In this document: in pieces, positions 54,917-63,820 of the stretch
Numbering within the stretch: position 1 is the first letter of the stretch
How the letters are laid out: each line of letters opens with the position of its first letter
Assembly: GCA_947627615.1 (NCBI GenBank)
Contig: CANQWS010000007.1
Location: forward strand, 1-64,000
Reading direction: 5' to 3'
DNA: 64,000 nucleotides
DNA from: an uncultured Muribaculaceae bacterium
Lineage (GTDB): Bacteria > Bacteroidota > Bacteroidia > Bacteroidales > Muribaculaceae
Made by a program: the position numbers and the translations under genes
Notes under the pieces: generated by a model
What the model was told of the DNA's origin: nothing
What the model saw: the letters and a program-made list of their open reading frames with translations, nothing else
Databases searched by the model: none

Positions 54917-56740
54917 ATGGGTAAGTCAGCGAATCCCTTAGTCCAAATTTCATATACGGATGAAACCAACTACGTCGAGGCTTCTAGTACTGACGACGTG
55001 ATGGGTATGGTTATGGATGCCAACTGGGGTCCTTGTGGGACACCTGTTGTTTGCAATAGTACCACTTTCCGTTCTATTTTCAATCCTCAGGGTTTGGGTC
55101 GTTTGAATGGCACGCTTGCCACGGCGCTTCGTGCTTTCGAGAAGAATCAGTCTTACATCGAGGTTGTCCGCTTGGGCAGTAAGGAGAATTGGCTGTTTGT
55201 GTATATTACGAGTGCTGGTACGGTAGGTACCTATTCGCATCCTTACAGTACCGATTCTTCGGCTATTGACTTCTCGGGCGTAGCTACGGCTATCGAGACT
55301 TCGTTTAAGGGCGATTCTAAACCTACGGTTCAGGCTTTGTTCCGTCTTCGTTATCCGGGGGGCTTCCCAGCCCAGATTACTTTGTCGGCGTCGCCTAAGA
55401 CGTTCTTGGGCACCCAGATGTATAGTCTGGAGCTTGCAGCTTATTCGGGTCAGACTTACACTACTGCTGGTGCTTTGGCTCGTAGTAAGAGTACGAAGGC
55501 TTCGGGTGCTACGGCGCAGCCGTCTTTCACCAATATCCTTGAGACCTTGACTTTCTCGCTTGTGGACTTGACCTACAACGGTGTTTCGTATAATTACGCT
55601 GATGTTATTACGAATGACTCGACGTACTTTGTTTCGGACGTTGCGTGGGCTGCGGGTAAGTCTGTTAGTGTTGCTTTGACGAACGCGCCGTTCGCATACA
55701 CAGTTGCTGATGCGGAGATTCCGGGCATTGCTTCTCTTTCTTCTACAGTTCCGGCTTACGTGGCAGATGACTTCGTCGCAGCCTACGATCTTTTCAAGGA
55801 TCGTGACATTTCGTCGTCTACGGAGTTGGTTAATAGTTACCTTTGGGATGCTTATCTGGAAGGCAATAGTGAGCCTGTTTTTGATTCCTCTGCGGGTCCG
55901 GGTAAGGTCATGTCTAAGATGTCTGAGATCGCTGAGCTACGTCAGGACTGCTGCGCCTTGCTTGGCTTCCCTACGACGGTTAATTCGTCTGCGTGGATCA
56001 ATCCTAACGAAGTTAATTGGGAGACTACTACCCGTACGAATGCTCGCACTTGGTTCGACGCTATTGCTAATGCGGGTCTGAACATGCATTCGTTCGGCAT
56101 CGTCGGCTGGGAGCGCTATACGCTTCGTACTACGATGGGTGTTAAGGTCTATAACCTTGACTGTACTGCTGGGTGGTGTGGCCGTATTAGCGCTGTTGCT
56201 GCTTCTACTCGCAATCGGAACCAGCTTCCGTCTTACAAGGCTTATGGTACTTACCCGTCGACGCTTGTTCGGACTATGAGCTTTGAGAATGTCGTTGAGA
56301 TGCATAAGGAGGACGGTATTGGTTCTGTTTATAGCACTGCTACGGGTAACTTCATCTTTGACGTGAAGGGTCTCTACGGAGTCGGCACTTCCTACTTTGC
56401 TCAGGCGAACGTTATGCGCGTCATTGAGTTCTTGCTTAATAATAGCTACGACATCATTGAGCAAGTTATCCATACGGACGTTGCCGCTAACAAGGCTTCA
56501 CGTGTTGACCTTGAGGGTCGTATGAACACAATGCTTGGCTGGTTTATCTCTCGCAATGAGCTTAAGGCCGAGTCGTATGTTGATATTGGGGATTCTTTGA
56601 ACAGCGATGATCTGACGAACGGCGGTGAGTACTTGAATATTAACATTGTCTGCTACTTCTTGAAGTTGACGCAGGGTGTTAATATTAACATCATTGCCCG
56701 TGATGGTAGTGTTAGTTCGTCTGTTTCGATGGTTAATTAA
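54917..56740 (+). CDS. Contractile tail sheath protein
   Basis: The 607-residue protein has the sheath layout: an N-terminal linker strand (SYTDETNYVEASSTDDVMGM), variable beta domains, then the conserved C-terminal domain. Its MNTMLGWFISRNELKAESYV and VDIGDSLNSDDLTNGGEYLN, with a final NINIIARDGSVSSSVSM strand, match myovirus sheaths. LCALLGFP-type text is present as CCALLGFPTTVNSSAW. It forms the contractile outer tail around the tube at 56761. This gene establishes the myovirus morphology. Confidence 0.85.
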   Translation: MGKSANPLVQISYTDETNYVEASSTDDVMGMVMDANWGPCGTPVVCNSTTFRSIFNPQGLGRLNGTLATALRAFEKNQSYIEVVRLGSKENWLFVYITSAGTVGTYSHPYSTDSSAIDFSGVATAIETSFKGDSKPTVQALFRLRYPGGFPAQITLSASPKTFLGTQMYSLELAAYSGQTYTTAGALARSKSTKASGATAQPSFTNILETLTFSLVDLTYNGVSYNYADVITNDSTYFVSDVAWAAGKSVSVALTNAPFAYTVADAEIPGIASLSSTVPAYVADDFVAAYDLFKDRDISSSTELVNSYLWDAYLEGNSEPVFDSSAGPGKVMSKMSEIAELRQDCCALLGFPTTVNSSAWINPNEVNWETTTRTNARTWFDAIANAGLNMHSFGIVGWERYTLRTTMGVKVYNLDCTAGWCGRISAVAASTRNRNQLPSYKAYGTYPSTLVRTMSFENVVEMHKEDGIGSVYSTATGNFIFDVKGLYGVGTSYFAQANVMRVIEFLLNNSYDIIEQVIHTDVAANKASRVDLEGRMNTMLGWFISRNELKAESYVDIGDSLNSDDLTNGGEYLNINIVCYFLKLTQGVNINIIARDGSVSSSVSMVN

Positions 56741-56760
56741 TAAAAATCTTTGGTTGTCCT

Positions 56761-57267
56761 ATGACACGTAAAATACAGACTTTCACGGGTATCATCACGA
56801 ACCCGATGAATATTCACAACTTCGCGTTGTCCATTCCGGGTTTTGAGGATTACAGCATCACGGTTCAGAGCACGTCGTTTCCGTCGGACTCTCTCCGTCA
56901 GACGCGGTTGTACGTTGCGGGTGAGGAGATTCGCTATCCTACGGTTGCTCAGAATTCGGGCACGTGGCAGTTTGTTGTTCCGGAGACGGACGACGGTACT
57001 ATCAGTTCCATTCTGGATGGCATCCGTTCTGAGATTTGGAATCAGCTTACGGGTGGTTTGACGGTTGATCCTACGCAGTGGCGTGACATTGGTGTCATTG
57101 CCCGCGACCTCAATAGTAACGAGTCTTTCGAGGTTATTCTGCATGGTGCATGGCTTGCGGGCCGTGGTGACGTCCAGCTTAATCAGGCTACCCCGGAGAC
57201 CAACTGGCAGTGGCAGTATCAGTTCATTTACCAGTGGCTTGAGAATAAGAACCTTCGTGGGTTGTAG
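56761..57267 (+). CDS. Tail tube protein
   Basis: The 168-residue protein follows the sheath gene and is about the length of T4 gp19 (163). It has NIHNFALSIPGFEDYSITVQ, then RQTRLYVAGEEIRYPTVAQN and WQFVVPETDDG, the tube-protein pattern of beta strands with a FxVPE-type segment. The end WQWQYQFIYQWLENKNLRGL is also typical. It would polymerise into the inner tail tube. Confidence 0.8.
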   Translation: MTRKIQTFTGIITNPMNIHNFALSIPGFEDYSITVQSTSFPSDSLRQTRLYVAGEEIRYPTVAQNSGTWQFVVPETDDGTISSILDGIRSEIWNQLTGGLTVDPTQWRDIGVIARDLNSNESFEVILHGAWLAGRGDVQLNQATPETNWQWQYQFIYQWLENKNLRGL

Positions 57268-57292
57268 TTTCGGGTTTATTTATCCACTTCTA

Positions 57293-57342
57293 GGAGGCTG
57301 TGGGCGTGGGTTGTAGTGTCCCACCTCACAGCTTCCTTTTTT
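57293..57342 (+). terminator. Intrinsic terminator
   Basis: GGAGGCTGTG pairs with CACAGCTTCC, with an internal GTGGG/CCCAC stem, then TTTTTT. Confidence 0.8.
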
Positions 57343-57356
57343 AGTTTGAGGATCGC

Positions 57357-57893
57357 ATGAGTATTAAGATTTCTGCTTTCACTGCTGCGATTCCTGCTCC
57401 TTTGACGAAGCGGGATATTACGATGGTGTGGCCTAATTTACCTCAGTCTATGTTTCTTGTTCAGTCGTTGACTTTTCCTACTGAGCAGTATGCTAAGGTT
57501 GAGGTTCCGGTTCGTGGTGTTTCTGTTCAGCTTCCGACACAGGTTTTTCAGCCGGGGGACTGGTCTTTCGAGGTTCCGGATAGTAGGTTCACGGCGGTTC
57601 GTTACGAGATTGAGCGAGCTTACTACGAGCAGCGTCTTCATAATATTCATCTTATTATGGGGGATGTCTCCAATGTTCTCAACATAGGGAGCGGTGCTTC
57701 GTTCTTTAGTAACCTTTTGAATGTAGCATCTGCTGCTGCATCTACGTTGCTTACGGCTTGCACCTTGTGCGATGCTTTTATTACGGACATTGATCCGGTC
57801 CAGTTTTCCGTTGCGGGTTCTGCGGGTGATCCTGTTTTGTGGTCGGTGAAGGTTCACTATACGTACATTACGAAATTGACTAACGTGGGGTAG
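57357..57893 (+). CDS. Second tail tube-like protein
   Basis: The 178-residue protein aligns in pattern with the tube protein at 56761: MVWPNLPQSMFLVQSLTFPT versus the IPGFEDYSI...STSFPS region, then VEVPVRGVSVQLPTQVFQPG and WSFEVPDSRF. A Ala/Ser-rich hydrophobic insert (NVASAAASTLLTACTLCDAF) is extra. It may be a tube initiator or baseplate tube protein like T4 gp48/gp54. It has its own gap after a terminator. Confidence 0.6.
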   Translation: MSIKISAFTAAIPAPLTKRDITMVWPNLPQSMFLVQSLTFPTEQYAKVEVPVRGVSVQLPTQVFQPGDWSFEVPDSRFTAVRYEIERAYYEQRLHNIHLIMGDVSNVLNIGSGASFFSNLLNVASAAASTLLTACTLCDAFITDIDPVQFSVAGSAGDPVLWSVKVHYTYITKLTNVG

Positions 57894-57897
57894 AGTT

Positions 57898-58665
57898 ATG
57901 GGTCGTTTAAGTACTTTGGTTCAGCGTGCTGTTGCTTCGCGTCGTGAGTTCATGAGTCTTTCGGCTTCGGGAGGTTCCTCCGGTACTCGTCATGTCATTG
58001 CTCCGCTTCTGCAGGGGGATTTTCGTCTTACGTTTGTGGACGGTAATGACAGTTCTTTGCAGTGGCATTCCACGGATTTCCTTTTGACGAGTTTGAGCGG
58101 TCCGAGTGCTACGTTGTCATGGTCCCCGCATAGCTCGATCTTGGGAGTTTCTATGCCGTCCATTTCTCAGGATTACCTGACTATCAACTTCTATGTTTCC
58201 GGCGACCCGGATTATACTCGCGCTAGTTTCCCGTCTTTGTTTTTGTATAATGACCAGTTTGCACCTAATGGGGCTTTGCGCTTGCCGTCTTCGGAGTACT
58301 TTGCGTTCCCGTCGTCCACTGGTGGTAGGTTTCGGGATTCTACGTTAGCCTTCGAGGATGAGATTAATTCAGAGTTCGGGGACTTGGGTCGTCCTTTTGT
58401 TCGTCCTACGATTATCCTTTACGCTCTTTACCGTCCGAGTGCGGGTGGCAGCTCTATGGAGGATACCCCGATTGAGCTTTGCAGGTTCGAGGGCTGCGTT
58501 TTTGGGACGCCTACGCCTGCTGTGAATCCGTCTGCGGTTGCTCCTATGACTTGGTCACAGCAAATAGGTTATCGTTTCGTTGTTTGGCAGGATGGTACGT
58601 TCTTGGGTAAGGCTATTTCGAAGGCCGAGCACCTTCGTTCTTTCCATATTACCACTTCAAATTAA
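57898..58665 (+). CDS. Tail tube/baseplate-associated protein, 255 residues
   Basis: The protein is mainly beta (LLQGDFRLTFVDGNDSSLQW; DYLTINFYVSGDPDYTRASF) with WSQQIGYRFVVWQDGTFLGK near the C-terminus. Its position after two tube-like genes and before the gp26-like protein suggests baseplate tube initiation or hub. A domain-level family is not recognised. Confidence 0.45.
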   Translation: MGRLSTLVQRAVASRREFMSLSASGGSSGTRHVIAPLLQGDFRLTFVDGNDSSLQWHSTDFLLTSLSGPSATLSWSPHSSILGVSMPSISQDYLTINFYVSGDPDYTRASFPSLFLYNDQFAPNGALRLPSSEYFAFPSSTGGRFRDSTLAFEDEINSEFGDLGRPFVRPTIILYALYRPSAGGSSMEDTPIELCRFEGCVFGTPTPAVNPSAVAPMTWSQQIGYRFVVWQDGTFLGKAISKAEHLRSFHITTSN

Positions 58666-58671
58666 TTTGCA

Positions 58672-59496
58672 ATGATTGTTCAGCTTCCGTCTAATGGTAT
58701 CTTTGGTCTCACGCAGACTGTTTTAAACACGCCGCTTGTCGGTCACCTTTCTCAGCTTGCTTCTACGGATTACACGGAGGAGCAGATTCGTCAGGAGTTC
58801 GTTCGCATGCTTCTGGCCCACCCGGAGGACCTTGAGCGTATGACCATCTGCGACCGCGATTATTTGTTTATGATCGCTGCGTCGGGTGTTTGTATGAACC
58901 AGATCACTACGGACTTTGTTTGTCCTGTATGTAAGGATGGTGGGAAGGACGTTGTCAGCTCTGTTGTTTATGACATTACTCAGCAGGAGGTTATTGAGCT
59001 TGCCCCCAAGACGCCGTCGGAGGTTAAGAAGACTTGGGATGACTTGGGTGTGGAGTATACCTACCGTATTCTCCGTGCTTCGGATGAGGAGCGCTTGGTT
59101 GAGTACGCTTTAGCCGACTACGATCATTATAGTCTTCGTTATGAGCAGGCTTTCATGGCTGCGACGCTTGGTCAGGATTGTAGTGATAACGAGGCTATTG
59201 CTAAAGGTATTGATGTTATTAGTCAGTATCCATTGGCGGTCTATTTCTCGGCGTTGTTGTTCACGCAGGTTGCGTTTCATGGTGTTCGACCTAGTGTAAT
59301 GGGTAAGTGCCATGAGTGCGGTCGTGATGTTAAGGTTTTGGTTCCTTTTGGGGATACGGTTAAGATGTTAGACTCTGCCCGTCTTGTCAACCGTTTCTCT
59401 CAGATTTCACATATGGTTGACTTCAAGTCTTTCTTGGAGCTTTCTATGCCTATGCTTGCGCAGTTTGAGGCGAATGCGCGTGCTCAGGCTAAGTAG
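58672..59496 (+). CDS. T4 gp26-like baseplate protein with zinc motif
   Basis: The 274-residue protein begins with LPSNGIFGLTQTVLNTPLVG and has RMLLAHPEDLERMTICDRDY, then FVCPVCKDGG and MGKCHECGRDVKVLVPFGDT. Two CxxC pairs about 120 residues apart would hold a zinc ion. This resembles the T4 baseplate hub (gp26/gp51-type) protein family, in which a Cys4 zinc site connects the helical parts. It precedes the tape-measure candidate, as expected. Confidence 0.6.
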   Translation: MIVQLPSNGIFGLTQTVLNTPLVGHLSQLASTDYTEEQIRQEFVRMLLAHPEDLERMTICDRDYLFMIAASGVCMNQITTDFVCPVCKDGGKDVVSSVVYDITQQEVIELAPKTPSEVKKTWDDLGVEYTYRILRASDEERLVEYALADYDHYSLRYEQAFMAATLGQDCSDNEAIAKGIDVISQYPLAVYFSALLFTQVAFHGVRPSVMGKCHECGRDVKVLVPFGDTVKMLDSARLVNRFSQISHMVDFKSFLELSMPMLAQFEANARAQAK

Positions 59497-59508
59497 TGGT
59501 ATTGTTAT

Positions 59509-61953
59509 ATGGCGTCGGACGAGAGGTTTAAAATTAGCGGCCTGAATGCCGCGCTGGATGAGTATTTGGAGAAGATTGACAAGGTCAATCTTAGCCGCAA
59601 GGACCTTCTTGCTAACAAGGAGCTTCTGGAGGATTCCTTGAAGTTGCTGGCTTCGCTGGATGATAAGATGAAGACGATTGAGTCTTCGTCTGCTTCGTCT
59701 TCCGAGAAGTCAGCCCGCTTAGCTTTGCTTGATAGCATCCGTTCTAACGTCATGTCGGGGAAGCCCGTTGATTCGTTGCTTACACAGGAGTCCCGTATTT
59801 CGGATTTAGCACGCCGGGGTTCGGGTGCTGCATCGTTTCCGCGCATTTCCTCTAGTGAGCGTGTTGGTCTTTTGAGTGTTTCGGAGCGTGTTGCCGCCGC
59901 GGGGTTAGGTTCTACGCTTGGGGGGTTGTCTCCGCGCCAGATTGATGCTATGCTTTCGTGGGCTACCCGTTCGGGTGGTGGTCCGTCGCGGTCCGGCATG
60001 AGTGCTGCTTTACAGTCGAGTGCTTTTGAGCTTGGTAGCAGCTTGACTTCGGGTGGCACGTGGGATCGCCTTCGTTCCTCGTCTGATGATCATCTTATTG
60101 ATTCTTTGGACGAGGCGGAGCGTGAGGAGAAGTTCGATCAGTCGGTGGCTACTATTCAGACTACGTCGGATGCGATCCTTGCTTCTTTGGGCAAGCCTAC
60201 GAAGGGTGCTCCTGCGCGTCTTGAGTTCCGCCAGCCTAAGCCGTCTAAGAGCGGTCGTGGTGATTGGTGGTCTACCTTGAAGTTGCTGGGCGGCATTGCG
60301 GGGACGGTTGGTGTTCTGTATGGTCTTTTCAGCAACCAGAAGGTTCAGCAGTGGTTGAACGATGTTCTTCTCAATCCGGATAAGTGGAAGGAGTGGGGCG
60401 ATAAGATAGATGCTATCTGGAATCGTCTTGGTGATGTATTCAACTTGGTTATGTCTTCTACCAAGTCTACTCGTGATGCTACTGTTGCTTCTGCTAATGC
60501 GGGTTATGAGCTTTATAAGAGCATGGATTCCGATTTGCAGGGTTATGTCAATAGCTTTAATCGGGATGTTAGTGGCATGCAGCCGATGCGTGTTCTGGGC
60601 TTATCGGACATTGATCGTTCTGTTGCTGCGTCGGGGGTTGACGAGGCTTTGTCTGCTGCTGCTAAGCTAGGGTTCGGTGCTTTGGGTGCAGGCGTTGTAC
60701 TGAAGAAGGGTTTATCTGCCTTGTACGCTGGTGGTCCTGCGAGTGCTGCTGCTTTGGCGTTGTTCTCCATTAAGGCGTGGTCTGAGATTAAGGAGACTCA
60801 GCGCAAGACTTTTAATATTGTCTCTGCCGCGTGGGCCGTTGAGCATGGGTTAGCTGCAGCTTATCTTTTTACCGAGGGTTCGGGGTCTTCTCCGTCATTG
60901 GTTGCTTTGGGCAAGATCGAGGATGCCTCCGGGACGACTTCATATGACTCTTTGTCTCCACAAGAGCAGATGGGCTATTCTACGTCGTTGTTGCTTCAGG
61001 TTGAGTCGGAGCGTCAGCGGTCTAACTCATATGCTTTGCTGTCTTCTGCTTTCTCATCTAATCCTGCTATGTATGCAGAGTTGGTCTTGGGTAAGACCGG
61101 GTTATCGGCCGATGCTGCTCGTGGTGAGCTTATGGATTGGCTGAGTAAGTCTTCTCCGAAGGAGCGTCGTGCTTTCCTTGCTCAGCATCCTGAGATTTAT
61201 CGGATGATTACGAGTGGTAACGTTGGTCTTGAGCTTGGTCGCCCTGCAGATTATCTAGGTCGTGCAGATGGTATGTATTCCCATTTGTTTTTTAATACTG
61301 TAGACAGTGCTATGGCTGCGAGTGCTCAGGGTTACGAAGGTGGTGAGTCAGACCCGGCCTTTGTAGAGGCTTGGGATAAGATTGCTCGCGGTGAGGTTAA
61401 CGTAGCACCATCCGGTCGTGGCTTGCTTCGCACTGCGGACATGCAGCGTCAGTATGATGCTTTGCGCGATCCGCGCGTGGTAGGTTATCAGACTGCGGCT
61501 TCATTCAATATCCTCAGTATGTTTGCAGGTGATAATGTGGATGCTGGGATAATGAAGTTAGGTATGAAGGGCGCTACGGGTCGCCGTGCATCTGCAGGAG
61601 CCTTGGCAGACTTCCAGCGTGCTTTGGCGTTGCGTAACATTCGTCTTCGTGGAGGTGATTCTGCGGTGGTGCCTGAACTTCAGCTTTCCACTTTCTTGCC
61701 TAGTATTGCGGGGTCTATACAGACTACGACGAGTTCTGCTGCTCCGAAGCTGGAGGAGTATGTTTCTGCTTCCGATTTAAAGTTGGATGCTTTGCTGTAC
61801 AAGGTTGACACTTTAGCCCATCAGTTGGATGTCCTTCGTGAGTCTCGGGCATCGTCACCGTCGACCTCTGAGGGTTCCGGCAATGCTACTATGGTCAATA
61901 ACAATTCTACCACGGTCATTCGTACCGCTAACGATCCTACAGGCTCTATGTAA
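59509..61953 (+). CDS. Tape measure protein candidate, 814 residues
   Basis: The N-terminal 100 residues are coiled coil (LDEYLEKIDKVNLSRKDLLA). A hydrophobic stretch, LKLLGGIAGTVGVLYGLF, lies at about residue 265, with further Ala/Gly-rich hydrophobic helices near 390-425. The C-terminus has a helix then TMVNNNSTTVIRTANDPTGS. Length, helix content and hydrophobic patches fit tape measure proteins, which sit in the tube and set tail length. The stop overlaps the start of the M23 peptidase gene. Confidence 0.55.
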   Translation: MASDERFKISGLNAALDEYLEKIDKVNLSRKDLLANKELLEDSLKLLASLDDKMKTIESSSASSSEKSARLALLDSIRSNVMSGKPVDSLLTQESRISDLARRGSGAASFPRISSSERVGLLSVSERVAAAGLGSTLGGLSPRQIDAMLSWATRSGGGPSRSGMSAALQSSAFELGSSLTSGGTWDRLRSSSDDHLIDSLDEAEREEKFDQSVATIQTTSDAILASLGKPTKGAPARLEFRQPKPSKSGRGDWWSTLKLLGGIAGTVGVLYGLFSNQKVQQWLNDVLLNPDKWKEWGDKIDAIWNRLGDVFNLVMSSTKSTRDATVASANAGYELYKSMDSDLQGYVNSFNRDVSGMQPMRVLGLSDIDRSVAASGVDEALSAAAKLGFGALGAGVVLKKGLSALYAGGPASAAALALFSIKAWSEIKETQRKTFNIVSAAWAVEHGLAAAYLFTEGSGSSPSLVALGKIEDASGTTSYDSLSPQEQMGYSTSLLLQVESERQRSNSYALLSSAFSSNPAMYAELVLGKTGLSADAARGELMDWLSKSSPKERRAFLAQHPEIYRMITSGNVGLELGRPADYLGRADGMYSHLFFNTVDSAMAASAQGYEGGESDPAFVEAWDKIARGEVNVAPSGRGLLRTADMQRQYDALRDPRVVGYQTAASFNILSMFAGDNVDAGIMKLGMKGATGRRASAGALADFQRALALRNIRLRGGDSAVVPELQLSTFLPSIAGSIQTTTSSAAPKLEEYVSASDLKLDALLYKVDTLAHQLDVLRESRASSPSTSEGSGNATMVNNNSTTVIRTANDPTGSM

Positions 61954-63524
61954 TGCAGAGGGCAGAGGTTGACATACAGGGTGCGGGTGTTGATGCTTTT
62001 CTGGCTCTTTCCGCAGAGACGCTGCAGGTCTGGGCTGCGGCTATGGCCCAACTGTCTTCGGAGGATGTTGCGGATGCAGAGCTGCCTGCCATGTCTCCGT
62101 CTGCCTTACGTGCTTACATTGAGTCTCATGACATAGATGACGTTGCGGATGATGCCGAGCGTTCTGCTTCTACGGATGATGACGAGGATGGCGGTGGGGT
62201 TCTAGGCTGGCTTCTGCGTTGTGCGGGGAGTGCTGCTATTCCTGCGTCGGTTAAGGCGGGCCTTGCTCTTTTGGATATTGTGATGTCCGTGGGTCAGGCT
62301 GCCTTGTGGGGTTTTCTCCTGTTTGGCGGCTTCAAATTGATTCACCGGACATCTACCGCCAAGTTAAAGATCGACGGCTCAGAATCAGACTTTACGACCG
62401 AGTGGGCTTTGGTCCCTACGTGGTTTTCGGAACTTGCGTCCGGTTCCGGGGGTGGTGCGGTTGTTCGAGGTACTCGTGCTTACTCGGAGGTTCAGGGCTA
62501 TGTTGGTTCTGAGTTATATAAGCTTCTGGTCGGTGAGGAGTACGCCCGTGAGGATAAGGGTGTTGTTTCTACCGAGTATGGTATTATTGACTCACTTCAT
62601 AGTAGACCTCACTCTGGTCTTGATTTGCGTATTGCTGGAGGCACTCCTTTGCGGTCTTTAGGTGATGGTGTTGTGACTCGCGTCTGGGAGGGCGGTTCAG
62701 GCGGCAAATCGCTCCAGATTACGCTTGATAACGGCATAGTGATAGGCATGGCCCACCTGCAGGACAATTCGCTTGTTCCGGTGGGCACACGTGTCCGCAA
62801 AGGGGACGTTGTAGCCGTTTCCGGTAATACGGGTACACATACTACTGGTGCTCATCTTCATATTACTTTCCGGCGTGCTTCGAATATGGGTTCGACGGTT
62901 AATCCTGCTTCCATCATGCCGGAGTTAGGTATTTCAGTTCCTATGGCACAGACATCTTCTTTTCCGGCAGATAGACAGGCTCAGGGTTATTCTATTACTC
63001 TAGGTTCCTCCTTAGCTAAGAATGCTTATAATTTGACAGGCTTGCAGGCTTTCGGCACACAGTGGAAAGGCAAGTCGGGTACGGTTCAAGCTTCTGGGGG
63101 TCGTGTTTTCGAGCGCTTCACTTCTCCGGAGTGGAGTCTTCGTGCTACGATGGGTACTCTTTTGAACTACCAGACTCGGAAGGACATTTCCCGGTCTGGG
63201 GGTGCTTGGACTACCATTGGTGATATTTCCCGTATGTATGTAGGCGGAGGTTACACGAACCGTCCGGCTTACGAAGGGGATGATATTGTTCAGTATGCCC
63301 GTAACATTTCGGAGTTTTCCGGTTATGGTGTTGATGAGCGTATTGATGTTCGCCGTCCGGAGGTCATTGAGAAGCTCACACAGGCTATTGCCCGTCAGGA
63401 GTCTTTTTCGATTGTTTCGGATACGGCTATTAAGCAGGTTCGTGCTGTTGCTTTCAATGACTTCTCGTCGGCAGTGAATAAGCAGGATGTTTCGGGGCTT
63501 AGTTCCAACTATCAGAAGTTTTGA
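61953..63524 (+). CDS. Baseplate/tail M23 peptidase with membrane-like segment
   Basis: The 523-residue protein has a hydrophobic segment (LLDIVMSVGQAALWGFLLFG) at about residues 108-127. It then has an M23/LytM endopeptidase domain at about 205-330 with HSGLDLRIAGGTPLRS, HLQDN and HLHITFRR, which provide the HxxxD and HxH zinc ligands. It would cleave peptidoglycan peptide bridges during DNA injection. The rest is beta-rich and helical (tail association). It is the last gene before the GT-rich spacer. Confidence 0.8.
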   Translation: MQRAEVDIQGAGVDAFLALSAETLQVWAAAMAQLSSEDVADAELPAMSPSALRAYIESHDIDDVADDAERSASTDDDEDGGGVLGWLLRCAGSAAIPASVKAGLALLDIVMSVGQAALWGFLLFGGFKLIHRTSTAKLKIDGSESDFTTEWALVPTWFSELASGSGGGAVVRGTRAYSEVQGYVGSELYKLLVGEEYAREDKGVVSTEYGIIDSLHSRPHSGLDLRIAGGTPLRSLGDGVVTRVWEGGSGGKSLQITLDNGIVIGMAHLQDNSLVPVGTRVRKGDVVAVSGNTGTHTTGAHLHITFRRASNMGSTVNPASIMPELGISVPMAQTSSFPADRQAQGYSITLGSSLAKNAYNLTGLQAFGTQWKGKSGTVQASGGRVFERFTSPEWSLRATMGTLLNYQTRKDISRSGGAWTTIGDISRMYVGGGYTNRPAYEGDDIVQYARNISEFSGYGVDERIDVRRPEVIEKLTQAIARQESFSIVSDTAIKQVRAVAFNDFSSAVNKQDVSGLSSNYQKF

Positions 63525-63532
63525 CGAGCACA

Positions 63533-63611
63533 TACGTATATGTAGGGACTTACTATTTTATTACGATGACAGGCCGGGGTTTTCCTCGGCCTTCGTTGTG
63601 GTTTATGGGGG
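63533..63611 (+). repeat. Intergenic repeat, copy 2, with hairpin
   Basis: TACGTATATGTA, ACTTACTATTTTAT, then the hairpin AGGCCGGGGTTTTCCTCGG onward (63571-63592) and TTCGTTGTGGTTTATGGGGG. It matches 11092-11094 plus 11261-11338, where a MITE splits the copy. Here it is intact and follows the M23 peptidase gene. Confidence 0.75.
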
Positions 63612-63790
63612 TTACGCGGGGGTTGTGGGCTGTGTGTTGTGTGTGGGTTCCGGGTTGTTGGGTGCTTTCGGTTTCGGCCTTCGTTGTGGGTTCCGGGTTT
63701 TGCTTAGGGTTGTGTATGCCGTATGGTTTGTTCGTTTGGACCTTCGTTGCAGGTGTTTTTGTTTTTTTTTGCATGTAGTGTTGGTTTTGT
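63612..63790 (+). other. G/T-rich non-coding spacer, copy 2
   Basis: About 180 bases mostly of G and T with runs such as GGGTTCCGGGTTGTTGGG and a T8-9 tract near 63764. It is similar in composition and context to 11339-11458, but not identical in order. It ends at a late promoter. No credible gene was found in it. Confidence 0.6.
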
Positions 63791-63804
63791 GCAATTATAT
63801 ATCC
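63791..63804 (+). promoter_or_regulatory. Proposed late promoter
   Basis: GCAATTATATATCC followed by TAGAAAT, 16 bases before ATG 63821. Confidence 0.75.
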
Positions 63805-63820
63805 TAGAAATGGTTTTGTG

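Noticed and set aside
63487-63807. 106-codon open frame across the second G/T-rich spacer
   Set aside because: It starts inside the M23 peptidase gene, and its Gly/Val/Leu/Cys-rich text comes from GT-rich sequence.
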